DNA of 64,000 nt, from positions 2,232,001-2,296,000 of the forward strand of contig OZ251461.1 in assembly GCA_965242575.1 (NCBI GenBank). Direction: 5' to 3'. Shown piece by piece: positions 38,733 to 46,864 of the stretch (its first letter is position 1; each line of letters opens with the position of its first letter). The DNA comes from JANQOH01 sp965242575 (lineage in GTDB: Bacteria > Pseudomonadota > Alphaproteobacteria > UBA7887). A model generated the notes under the pieces. That model made no database searches. It had not been told where the DNA came from and saw only the letters and a list, made by a program, of their open reading frames with translations. Both the position numbers and the translations under genes were made by a program.

Positions 38733-39916
38733 GCCCCGGCGGCCTGCCGCTTGCGGGAATCCGCGTCCTCGACCTCACCCGCGCGCGCGCCGGGCCGACC
38801 GCCGCGCGCCACCTCGCCGACTGGGGCGCCGATGTCGTCAAGATCGAGGCGCCGGGCGCGCCCGACGGCGAGGGCCTCGGCGGCGCGCGCCTGGGGCCGG
38901 ACTACCTCAACCTGCACCGCAACAAGCGGGCGATGACCCTGAACCTCAAGGCGGCGGAGGGGCTGGAGATCTTCATGGCGCTGGTCCGCCGCGCCGACGT
39001 GGTGGTGGAGAACTACCGCGCCGCCGTCAAGGACCGCCTCGGCATCGGTTACGCCGCGCTGGCGGCCGAGAACCCGCGCATCATCCTCGGCAGCATTTCC
39101 GGCTTCGGCCAGACCGGCCCCTACCGCGACCGCGCCGGAGTCGACCAGATCGCCCAGGGCATGGGCGGACTGATGTCGGTCACCGGCCTTCCCGGCCAGG
39201 GGCCGGTGCGCGTCGGCGTCCCCATCGCCGACCTGTCGGCGGGGAACTACCTGGCGTTGGGAATCCTGCTGGCGCTGCTCGCCCGCGAACGCACCGGCGA
39301 GGGCCAATGGGTCCACACCTCGCTGCTGGAGGCGCAGATCGCGATGATGGACTTCCAGGCCGCTCGCTGGCTGGTCGACGGCGAAGTCCCGCCGCAGGCC
39401 GGCAACGACCACCCGACGGGCATCCCCATGGGCGTCTATCGGACGGCGGACGGCGCAATCAACATCGCCGCCGCCGGCGGCGTGTTGTGGACGCGCTTCA
39501 TCGCCGCGATAGGCCGCGCCGACCTGGGCGCCGACCCGCGTTTCGCCGACGCCGAATCCCGCTCGCGCAACCGCGCCGCGCTCAACGCCGAGTTGAACGC
39601 CGTGACCGAGGCGCGTCCGTCCGCCCACTGGATAGAGGCGTTGAACCGCGCCGGCGTCCCCTGCGGCCCTATATATAACGTCGACGAGACCTTCGCCGAC
39701 CCGCAGGTGGCGCATCTGGGCATCGCCCGCCCGATGGCGCATCCCGAGCGCGGCCCCACCCGCGTCGTCGGCCAGGCCGTCACGCTCTCGAAGGCCCCCC
39801 AGCCCGATGAAATGCGCCCCACCCCCGGCATGGGCGCGCATACCGCCGAGGTCCTCGCCGAACTCGGCCACGACGCCGCCGCGGTGGCGGGGTTGCGCGA
39901 GCGGGGCGTGGTGTAG
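38729..39916 (+). CDS. CaiB/BaiF family (type III) CoA-transferase
   Basis: A 395-residue enzyme. VLDLTRARAGPTAARHLADW opens the family fold, VVENYRAAVKDRLGIGY follows, and the predicted catalytic Asp is in AGVDQIAQGMGG. It is the second CoA-transferase of this family in the window (the other is at 22442) but clearly a separate subfamily. GTG start at 38729, coupled to the aldolase gene. Probably activates or recycles the acid handled by the aldolase. Confidence 0.9.
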   Translation: MSPGGLPLAGIRVLDLTRARAGPTAARHLADWGADVVKIEAPGAPDGEGLGGARLGPDYLNLHRNKRAMTLNLKAAEGLEIFMALVRRADVVVENYRAAVKDRLGIGYAALAAENPRIILGSISGFGQTGPYRDRAGVDQIAQGMGGLMSVTGLPGQGPVRVGVPIADLSAGNYLALGILLALLARERTGEGQWVHTSLLEAQIAMMDFQAARWLVDGEVPPQAGNDHPTGIPMGVYRTADGAINIAAAGGVLWTRFIAAIGRADLGADPRFADAESRSRNRAALNAELNAVTEARPSAHWIEALNRAGVPCGPIYNVDETFADPQVAHLGIARPMAHPERGPTRVVGQAVTLSKAPQPDEMRPTPGMGAHTAEVLAELGHDAAAVAGLRERGVV

Positions 39917-39922
39917 TATGAT
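39893..39922 (+). promoter_or_regulatory. candidate promoter for the DUF6978 cassette
   Basis: TTGCGC (39893-39898) and TATGAT (39917-39922) lie 18 bases apart, just before the first gene of the foreign cassette. The AT-rich TATGATGCGGTTAATGGG stretch is unusual in this genome. Confidence 0.4.
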
Positions 39923-39961
39923 GCGGTTAATGGGAAACGTGGCGGTGGAGCGTCGCCCGGC

Positions 39962-40417
39962 GTGCTGACCGACGTGGAATGGCGCGCGATCATGGCGGAC
40001 GAGTCGAAGCGGATCCATGGCGATCTCGAGTGGGACGAGGAGGAGGGCCGGTCTCCGGTGCAGCGCTTCCGGACCGAGGTGACGTCGGCGGCGGGGCGGC
40101 CGCTTGCCGTCCAGGGGCGATACAACCCCTTGACGGGGAGCTTGAGCTATGCGCTCATCCTGCGAACCGAAGGGCGCATCTACGGACTCGACATGGGCAA
40201 AGGGCATCACAACCCGCGTTGCGACAGGGTCGGCGCCGTGCATACCCACAGCTGGTCCGAGCGGTTCCGGGACCAAGAGGCGCATGCCCCGCGCGGCGCC
40301 GCGGCGCGGGACGCCGACCCGGTCGCTGCGTGGGCGCGGTTTTGCGCGGCCGCCCGTATCGCGCATGACGGTCTGTTGGAAAGCCCGCCGGCGCCGTTGG
40401 GAGGACCGCCCCCATGA
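39962..40417 (+). CDS. DUF6978-like protein
   Basis: A 151-residue soluble protein. The block GRIYGLDMGKGHHNPRC followed by VHTHSWSERFRDQEAHAP has conserved His and Cys residues that could bind metal. I recall this signature from DUF6978 proteins, which pair with DUF1828 genes. The preceding RFRTEV...GRYNPLTGSLSYALIL is the beta-rich first half. Start is GTG or the following codons. Its stop overlaps the DUF1828 ATG. No biochemical function is known to me. Confidence 0.65.
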   Translation: MLTDVEWRAIMADESKRIHGDLEWDEEEGRSPVQRFRTEVTSAAGRPLAVQGRYNPLTGSLSYALILRTEGRIYGLDMGKGHHNPRCDRVGAVHTHSWSERFRDQEAHAPRGAAARDADPVAAWARFCAAARIAHDGLLESPPAPLGGPPP

Positions 40418-40815
40418 CCGCCACGGACGTCCGCCGGGAGATTCAGGACGAGATGGGTGCGCTGTTCGGGTTCTCGGAGCACGGCGAGTACCAGAGGATT
40501 CGCACGCCGTTCCTCTACCCCGACGGCGACTACATCGACCTGTTCTGTAAGCGCGAGGGGGGCGGAGCTATCGTGAGCGACCTCGCCGAAACGACGAGCT
40601 GGCTCGGTGTGCGATCATGGGCGGAGCGCCGCTCTCCGGAGCAAAACCGGCTGATCGAGGAGGCGTGCGAAACGCACGGTGTCGAATTCGAACGGGGGAT
40701 GCTTCAGGCGCGGCAACGGCCTGGAGAGTCGCTCGCGGCGGTCGTCACCCGGGTCGCCCAGGCGGCGTTGCGGGTTTCCGATCTCGCGCGGCTGCCGGAC
40801 GTCGAAGCGGCGTAG
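40414..40815 (+). CDS. DUF1828 domain protein
   Basis: A 133-residue protein with RIRTPFLYPDGDYIDLFCK, GAIVSDLAETTSWLGV and SPEQNRLIEEACETHGVEFE, the DUF1828 hallmarks. It starts within the end of the DUF6978 gene (ATGA) and is followed after 12 bases by DUF2442. The family is frequent in mobile and defence-type cassettes; its role is not established. Confidence 0.78.
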   Translation: MTATDVRREIQDEMGALFGFSEHGEYQRIRTPFLYPDGDYIDLFCKREGGGAIVSDLAETTSWLGVRSWAERRSPEQNRLIEEACETHGVEFERGMLQARQRPGESLAAVVTRVAQAALRVSDLARLPDVEAA

Positions 40816-40827
40816 GGACGGCTTGGG

Positions 40828-41121
40828 ATGAGCATTTCGGCTGTGGTCAGGACGCTCGCCTTCGATCGGTGCACGATGTGGGTCGAGCTGGAGGACGGCC
40901 GTTCGCTCGGCGTCCCTCTGGCGTGGTTCCCGCGCTTGTCGCGCGCGACGCCGGAGCAGCAAGAGAATTATCGTATCGGCTACTCGGGCAACGGCCTGCA
41001 CTGGGACGATCTCGACGAGGACATATCGGTGGAGGGCCTGTTGGCCGGGCAGGGGACGAACGGCAGGCCGCAACGGCTGGCGTTGCGACGCAGGAAAAGC
41101 GCGCGGAGGGTACGAAAATGA
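40828..41121 (+). CDS. DUF2442 domain protein
   Basis: A 97-residue protein. MWVELEDGRSLGVPLAWFPRL and LHWDDLDEDISVEGLLAG define DUF2442, a small domain found alone or beside toxin-antitoxin-like proteins. A basic tail RRRKSARRVRK is added here. Its stop overlaps the ATG of the membrane-protein gene (ATGA). Confidence 0.82.
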   Translation: MSISAVVRTLAFDRCTMWVELEDGRSLGVPLAWFPRLSRATPEQQENYRIGYSGNGLHWDDLDEDISVEGLLAGQGTNGRPQRLALRRRKSARRVRK

Positions 41122-42149
41122 TCGATCCCAATTCTGAAAAGGTGAAAAATTTTCAGAGCACGTGCGAATCGATAACGAAGTTGTCGAGCGACGTCGATAA
41201 CATTGTATCTCGCCAGCAATGGGGGGAGATAAATTTTGATGCCATAAGAGGGGACATAGAAACGGCCTTTTGGCTGGCTGAAGAATTGCAAGGCAGCCCA
41301 GTGTATTTGCTGCCGGGAAATGTTTTTGACCAAGCTGCCGCACATCTATCTAAGATAGTCCAAATGTTTGATCAAATGGACAAATTCCGAATTTCCGGAG
41401 GAGACCCGGCAGTACTGCGGGATAACATATCTGCCCGGTTCCAGCAAATAGTCGAGGCGGCGATGTCGACGATTGGTGTCTGGCTGCCTTTGTTAGCGCT
41501 CCGTGCGGGGCAAATCGAAAATTGGTCCGTCAGAGCCAAAGAGATCAGCGCAGATATGACTAGGATGATGCAAGACACAGGAGATCGAATCGATGAAGGG
41601 ATGAAAGATATTCGGTCTAGCGTTGCCGCCGCCAGGGCTGCTGCGGGTGAAGCGGGCGCGGCGGAATTTACGCATGAATTTCGTAGAGAATCAGAGATTG
41701 TTGAGAAGAGAGCGAGGATGTGGCTTTGGCCAACGGCTATATTTTCGTCTCTTGCTTTGACGCTATCTATTCTGTTTTCGTTTGGGGTTTTCTCGGGCTC
41801 TACCCAGACCGTGTGGGACGCCGTGTATGGGCTTGGCGGCCGCGTGATCGCGATATCCGTACTATTTTATGCGTCCGTATGGTCCGGTCGCATCGTGCTC
41901 GCCAATATGCATTTGTCGAATGTTAACAAACATAGGGCTGTTAGTTTGCAGACACTACAGGCGTTTCGGCAAGCAACGGAAGATACGTCTACGAAAGACG
42001 CGGTCGTGCTGGAAGCGGCTCGTGCAATCTATGAGAACGTACCGAGCGGATATATCGGACGTCAGTCGGCGGACAAAAATACGGGATCGCGCACGGTAGA
42101 GTTCATCAGAAGCATGGGGAAGATGACCAAGCCTGGCGACTCGGATTGA
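41118..42149 (+). CDS. two-TM membrane protein with long cytosolic helical domains
   Basis: A 343-residue protein of markedly lower G+C content than the rest of the window, so recently acquired. The N-terminal 200 residues are helical, with a coiled-coil-like stretch at about 140-190 (DTGDRIDEGMKDIRSSVAAA). Two membrane helices lie at about 201-225 and 243-265. A C-terminal domain has NKHRAVSLQTLQAFRQATED. The layout resembles membrane-effector proteins of defence modules, but I do not recognise the family. Last gene of the four-gene cassette. Confidence 0.7.
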   Translation: MIDPNSEKVKNFQSTCESITKLSSDVDNIVSRQQWGEINFDAIRGDIETAFWLAEELQGSPVYLLPGNVFDQAAAHLSKIVQMFDQMDKFRISGGDPAVLRDNISARFQQIVEAAMSTIGVWLPLLALRAGQIENWSVRAKEISADMTRMMQDTGDRIDEGMKDIRSSVAAARAAAGEAGAAEFTHEFRRESEIVEKRARMWLWPTAIFSSLALTLSILFSFGVFSGSTQTVWDAVYGLGGRVIAISVLFYASVWSGRIVLANMHLSNVNKHRAVSLQTLQAFRQATEDTSTKDAVVLEAARAIYENVPSGYIGRQSADKNTGSRTVEFIRSMGKMTKPGDSD

Positions 42150-42212
42150 TTCTCCAAACGATAATCATACGGATACGAACTGCGTCGCGCAAATGAGGCC
42201 GTTGGGGCGACG

Positions 42213-45200
42213 TCAAATTCCTCGCGCGATAATCTGCAACATCGATCCGATTCGGCGTGCGATTTCGGCGAAACAATAAATTTCTTTCGGCAGAAGTAAC
42301 CGATTGACAACTATTCGTTCACGGTACGAAAGCCATTTCTTGAGCACTTGGTAGCCGCCGAGTTTGTAGTTCCAAGCATCGGCGGGGATGTTGCGCCAAA
42401 AGGCGCGGTCGTTGAGATAGACGTCGAGGGTCGTTTCGCCGAGGGCGGGATTGGCGGCGCGCTCCTCGCGCGTCGGCGTGCGCTTGACGACGCGGCCCTG
42501 TCCGGGCATGACGGCGCCGCCCGCGCCGAAGTGGCCCCAACCGGCGGTGAGCGCGAAGTCGTCGCCCGCCATGTTGCGCCCGTCCACGGTGGAGGGAACG
42601 GCGATGGCGACAAGGTCGGGGCGCAGCGGCGCTTGCGTCACGCCGGGAACGGGCGCTTCGGGATCGATCAGGCGGGCAAGTTCGCGGCCCCGCGCCGCCG
42701 ATTCGGCGAGCTCGGCGGACGCGCCCTCCGCCTCGCCGTCCGGCCAGCCGGGGAGGGGGATGCGCGGCCAGCCCATACGCAGCGCACCGGCGTTCGCCTC
42801 GCGGTAGGCGGGATCGTGCAGGGTAGCCATGACATGATGGAACAGCTCCTCGGCGGTCGAGTCAAGGCGCGCGAGATAGCGTTGCGCCGCGCGGGACAGG
42901 TTGGGCCGCCGTCCCGAATCGTCGCGGTCGTCGTGGAGCCATGCGGGGAACCAGTTCGCGCCGCGCTCGATCATATGGCCTGCGCCGATATGCCGCGTGA
43001 AGGACGCCTGCGGTTCGTCGGCGCCCTTGCGCACGTGCTGCGCATTGCAGAACCATAGGTTCTCGGGGAACACGTGCTTCTTGTAATCGCGTCGCGGGCG
43101 GTCGAGCAGCCCGCCGTCCGCCTCCCAATACAGCCAGCGGTTGTCGAACGGACGATAGGCGTGACGCACGAATCCGTCCTCGTTCGGTCCGCCGCGCGCG
43201 AGCAGCGTGTCGCGCACTGCGCGCGCGTCGAAACCCGCTGTTTCCTGCATCGCGGCCGGGTAGCGTCGCGCGATCTCCTCGTGGCTCAATGACGGATCGA
43301 AATACTCCCCGATACGCGCCTTCAGACGGTCGAGATCGATATCGATGAGAAACTTGTCGCGGCCGGTCTTCACGCCAGGAAACGATACGGGCAATAACTC
43401 CGGTAGCGACGGCCAATCGAACCACTTCTTGCCAACGGTAGCCGGTTTGAACGGCAAGCCGAGCCGGAGATTGGAATCCAACGGCGCATACCCCGAATCG
43501 ATGGTGGGAGAGTCGAGGCTCTCCAGCATCGCCTGCCGCCGATCCGCCGCGCGCGCCTGGGCGAAATCCCGGTAGCGGAGGCGCGCTCCTTTCGATGGCG
43601 CAGTAGAATCCCGCCACCGCGACAGCAACGCGACGCTCACGCCGACCTTGATGCCCGGAGATTGCCCTTGCAGGGCGAACACCGTCTCGCTGGTCCGCCC
43701 GTCGGGCGCGTATTCCGAGATAATCCGGTCGCCGTGCAGGTTGTCGATCCGCACCGCGTCGAACGCCTCCAGGTAGCGCTCGCGCATCGCCGTGAACGAC
43801 AACCCGTCCAGCCACGAATAGTTCGACACGAAGCACACCACACCCCGGCCCGTCGCCTCCGCTATCCGACGCTCCGCCATGCGGAAAAACCGCACGTAAA
43901 GGTCGTTCAGCCCCTGCCCCTCCGGCTTGCGGACGCGGCGCGGCGACCGATAGGCGTCGGACAGCGCGCGCTCCTCGTCCACCGCCATCCCCGCGAAACC
44001 GTTGTAAGGCGGGTTGCCCAACACGACGAGAATCGGCGCGTCGCGCTTCACACGCTCCGCACGGTCGCGCTCCTCCTCCAGTTCCGGGAACGGCAAGGGC
44101 GCCGCCGCCCCCGGCTCCCACCCCGTCAGCGCGTTGGTCAGGAACACCTGCGCGCGCTCCCCGTCGCCCAACGGCGCGTCCAGCGCCCGCAGCGCAAGCC
44201 CAACCTGCAAATGCGCAACCGCGAACGGCGCAGGCATGATCTCGAAACCGAACACACGCTCCAAAGCCGCCCGCCGCACACGCGCGCCCGCCAGCGCGCC
44301 CAGGCCCCGCCCTTGCAGGTTCGCCGCTATCCGCCGCAACACCTCCGCCAGATACGCCCCCGTCCCGCAGCACGGGTCGAGGACGTAGACGTTTTCCGCC
44401 GCCAAACCCTCCGCTATGCCCAAATCGTCCTTCAGCGAACGGTCCACACGCGCCACCATGTAGCGGACCACCTCCGACGGCGTGTACCACACCCCCAACT
44501 GCTTGCGCAGGCCGGGGTCGAACGCCTCGAGGAAGGGTTCGTAGAAGTAGGGGACCGCCTCGCCCTCGTCGAAGCGGTCGAAGAACGCCGCCCGGTCCAC
44601 CCGGTCCAGCGCCGCAGACGTCCAGTCCAGAACCTCCACCAGGCCCAGCGGTTGCAGGCGGCCCGGATCCGACAGCTGCTGGAACAGCGCCCGCAACACC
44701 GGGGCGCGCAAATGCCAGACGGCGGTCCGCCAGTCGAACCCGCCGGCCGGCGGCGGCGACTGGCGGGCCCACAGCACCCAGGCGGAGAACACGCCGTAGA
44801 ACAGCGTTTGCACCAGCGTCGAACGGAAGAACCGCGCCCCCCGGTCGCCCTCGAAGCGCGCGCCCAGCGCCTCCTCCAGCGCCGACCGCACCGCCGCCAG
44901 CGCCGGCGCGTCCCCCGCCGCCTCGACGCGCGCCAGACCGTCGCGGGCGTAGGAGGCGAGCAGCCACGCCAGATCGCGCGGCTCCGCCAGCGCCGCGCGG
45001 TGCGACAGCGCGCGAGAGAGATACTCGCCCAACGCCGCGCCCGCCGCGCGCGCGAAAGTCCGCGGGCGCTCCAGCCGCGCCGCGAATTCCTCCGCGCTTT
45101 GGGCGAGGCGGAAGGTCTCCAGCCTTGCGGGGCGTCCGTCGGCGCCGGCGCCGACGAGCACGAAATCGCGCGTGTTGGTGACGAGGACGAGGCGGTAGCG

Positions 45201-45548
45201 CCCCCAATAGCGGCTCACCTGACCGCCGGCGGCGGTGAGCCAGGCGTCGTCGTCCGCCGGCTTGACCTCCACCACCCCGCGCTCCGGCGCCTGCCCCGGA
45301 CGCGGCTTGCCGCGTTGCGCCTGCTTTGCCGCGTAGAGGCCGAAATCGGGATGTCCCGCGCCCTGGTCCGCGAGTTCGCCGACGCAGAACACCTTCGGCC
45401 TGAGCGCCGCGCCGATGGCATTGAGCAGGCCCATAAGCGGGCCGTAAACCGACCGCTCCCCCGTCGCCCCGCCTGACGCGCGCACGCGCCGCAGTTCGGC
45501 GAAGAACGCCTCGGCGGCGGATTCCAGTTGCGATTTCGTTCCGGCCAT
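42213..45548 (-). CDS. fused restriction-modification enzyme (type IIG/ISP-like N6-adenine methyltransferase)
   Basis: A 1111-residue single-chain enzyme. An N-terminal PD-(D/E)xK-like nuclease module (HPDFGLY, then VVEVKPADDDAW at about residues 65-100) is followed by a helical linker. The methyltransferase has YVLDPCCGTGAYL (SAM motif I, about 390) and LVVLGNPPYNGF (catalytic NPPY). A C-terminal target-recognition region ends with GGYQVLKKWLSYRE. No helicase motif is seen, unlike the 1500-residue ISP enzymes. The last 40 codons are AT-richer. It lies convergent to the DUF6978 cassette. Confidence 0.82.
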   Translation of the reverse strand: MAGTKSQLESAAEAFFAELRRVRASGGATGERSVYGPLMGLLNAIGAALRPKVFCVGELADQGAGHPDFGLYAAKQAQRGKPRPGQAPERGVVEVKPADDDAWLTAAGGQVSRYWGRYRLVLVTNTRDFVLVGAGADGRPARLETFRLAQSAEEFAARLERPRTFARAAGAALGEYLSRALSHRAALAEPRDLAWLLASYARDGLARVEAAGDAPALAAVRSALEEALGARFEGDRGARFFRSTLVQTLFYGVFSAWVLWARQSPPPAGGFDWRTAVWHLRAPVLRALFQQLSDPGRLQPLGLVEVLDWTSAALDRVDRAAFFDRFDEGEAVPYFYEPFLEAFDPGLRKQLGVWYTPSEVVRYMVARVDRSLKDDLGIAEGLAAENVYVLDPCCGTGAYLAEVLRRIAANLQGRGLGALAGARVRRAALERVFGFEIMPAPFAVAHLQVGLALRALDAPLGDGERAQVFLTNALTGWEPGAAAPLPFPELEEERDRAERVKRDAPILVVLGNPPYNGFAGMAVDEERALSDAYRSPRRVRKPEGQGLNDLYVRFFRMAERRIAEATGRGVVCFVSNYSWLDGLSFTAMRERYLEAFDAVRIDNLHGDRIISEYAPDGRTSETVFALQGQSPGIKVGVSVALLSRWRDSTAPSKGARLRYRDFAQARAADRRQAMLESLDSPTIDSGYAPLDSNLRLGLPFKPATVGKKWFDWPSLPELLPVSFPGVKTGRDKFLIDIDLDRLKARIGEYFDPSLSHEEIARRYPAAMQETAGFDARAVRDTLLARGGPNEDGFVRHAYRPFDNRWLYWEADGGLLDRPRRDYKKHVFPENLWFCNAQHVRKGADEPQASFTRHIGAGHMIERGANWFPAWLHDDRDDSGRRPNLSRAAQRYLARLDSTAEELFHHVMATLHDPAYREANAGALRMGWPRIPLPGWPDGEAEGASAELAESAARGRELARLIDPEAPVPGVTQAPLRPDLVAIAVPSTVDGRNMAGDDFALTAGWGHFGAGGAVMPGQGRVVKRTPTREERAANPALGETTLDVYLNDRAFWRNIPADAWNYKLGGYQVLKKWLSYRERIVVNRLLLPKEIYCFAEIARRIGSMLQIIARGI

Positions 45549-45644
45549 CGGCTACGTTATGAGCGAGGCGGCCCGAAACCGCAAGCGCCGATGATCGGGC
45601 CCGCGCCCCGCGACTTCAATTCCCGGCAAGCGGACGCTGTGCGC

Positions 45645-45878
45645 TCAGGATGCTCGTCCCGGCGAATCGGCTCGCATGCGCGCTCGCCCGGCCTTGTAAT
45701 CGTAATCCCGATCCCAATCGAGCGCGCCGAACAGCTCGAGCAGGCGGCGCCCCTCCCGGCGCGCGACGAATTCCCGCAACGCGCGTTCGACGGTCGCTTC
45801 CTTCGTTCTCTCGCTGCCGACCGCCAGCGCCTTATCGAGCAAACCCGGATCCATGTCTATCGCCAGGTTCTCGGTCAT
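45645..45878 (-). CDS. VapB-type antitoxin, orphan
   Basis: A 77-residue protein. NLAIDMDPGLLDKALAVGSE is the ribbon-helix-helix DNA-binding part of VapB (type II) antitoxins, and REGRRLLELFGALDWD is the toxin-binding tail. GGAGGG precedes the ATG at 45878. No PIN-domain toxin gene is next to it: only 96 bases separate its end from the restriction enzyme start, so the antitoxin is alone. Confidence 0.78.
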   Translation of the reverse strand: MTENLAIDMDPGLLDKALAVGSERTKEATVERALREFVARREGRRLLELFGALDWDRDYDYKAGRARMRADSPGRAS

Positions 45879-45937
45879 CGCTTGGCCCTCCTTGCAATAT
45901 CCGGCGTGAACGATCGCCGCTCCGCGCGCCGCGCCTC

Positions 45938-46864
45938 TCACTCCAGCCGGTTCAGATACTGCGCCTCGAAGTCGTAATCGACGAGCTTGACGTAGGCGTC
46001 GATCAGCCGCCGCGTCACCGGGCCGGGCGCCGCGCCGCCGCCGATGGGCGCGCCGTTCAGCGTGCGGACGCCGCACAGGCACAGGCTGGTGGAGGTGAGG
46101 AACATCTCGTCGGCGTTGTAGGCGTCGTAAAGGCTCACATCGTCCTCCACGAGCGGGATGTCCTCCGCGGCGGCCAGGTCGATGGCGGTTTGCCGGCTCA
46201 CGCCCGGCAGCACGTATTTCACCTTCGGCGTGACGAGCGCCCCGTCGCGGACGATGAAGACGTTGCTGCCCATCCCCTCGCACAAATTGCCGTTCACGTC
46301 GAGCGTCACCGCCCACGCCTCCGGGTCGCGCGCCTTCACCTCCAGGTCGCCGACGATCAGGTTCAGGTAGTTGTGGGTCTTGGCGTTGGGGCTCAGCGCG
46401 TCGGGCGCGGTCCGGCGCACCGAGGGGACGATGACGTCGATCCCGTCGCGGAACAGCCGCGCGCGCGGCCCGAGGGGCAGGGGGGTGCACTCGACGATGG
46501 TGTTGGGGCCGGAATGCGCGGCGATGTCGCCGCCGGGCAGGTCGACCCCGCGGCTCACCCGCTGGCCGACCCAGTAATCCTCGCCCTCGCCGAGCAGATG
46601 CAGGTTGCGCGCCAGCACCTCCTCGGTGATCTCGGTCATCCGCGCCTTGCTCACGCCGGGGTCGATGCGGACGTAGCGCAGCGAGCGGTAGAACCGGTCC
46701 ATGTGCTCGCGCAGGCGGAAGATGCGCCCGCCGAAGGTCCGCGTCATGTCGAACACCGCGTCGCCGTAGCGGAAGCCGCGGTCGCGGAACGGCAGCAGCG
46801 CCTCGCTTTCGGGGACGATGCGCCCATTGAAATACACCACCCGCCGGTTCGCCAGATCGGTCAT
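45938..46864 (-). CDS. PLP fold-IV aminotransferase (branched-chain/D-amino acid type)
   Basis: A 308-residue enzyme. FRYGDAVFDMTRTFGGRIFR starts the fold, the PLP Lys lies in LSPNAKTHNYLN, and GSNVFIVRDGALVTP binds phosphate. It transfers amino groups to keto acids. The ATG overlaps the stop of the acyl-CoA synthetase gene, so the two work together, perhaps on an amino-acid-derived acid. The reaction direction and substrate cannot be read from sequence. Confidence 0.85.
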   Translation of the reverse strand: MTDLANRRVVYFNGRIVPESEALLPFRDRGFRYGDAVFDMTRTFGGRIFRLREHMDRFYRSLRYVRIDPGVSKARMTEITEEVLARNLHLLGEGEDYWVGQRVSRGVDLPGGDIAAHSGPNTIVECTPLPLGPRARLFRDGIDVIVPSVRRTAPDALSPNAKTHNYLNLIVGDLEVKARDPEAWAVTLDVNGNLCEGMGSNVFIVRDGALVTPKVKYVLPGVSRQTAIDLAAAEDIPLVEDDVSLYDAYNADEMFLTSTSLCLCGVRTLNGAPIGGGAAPGPVTRRLIDAYVKLVDYDFEAQYLNRLE

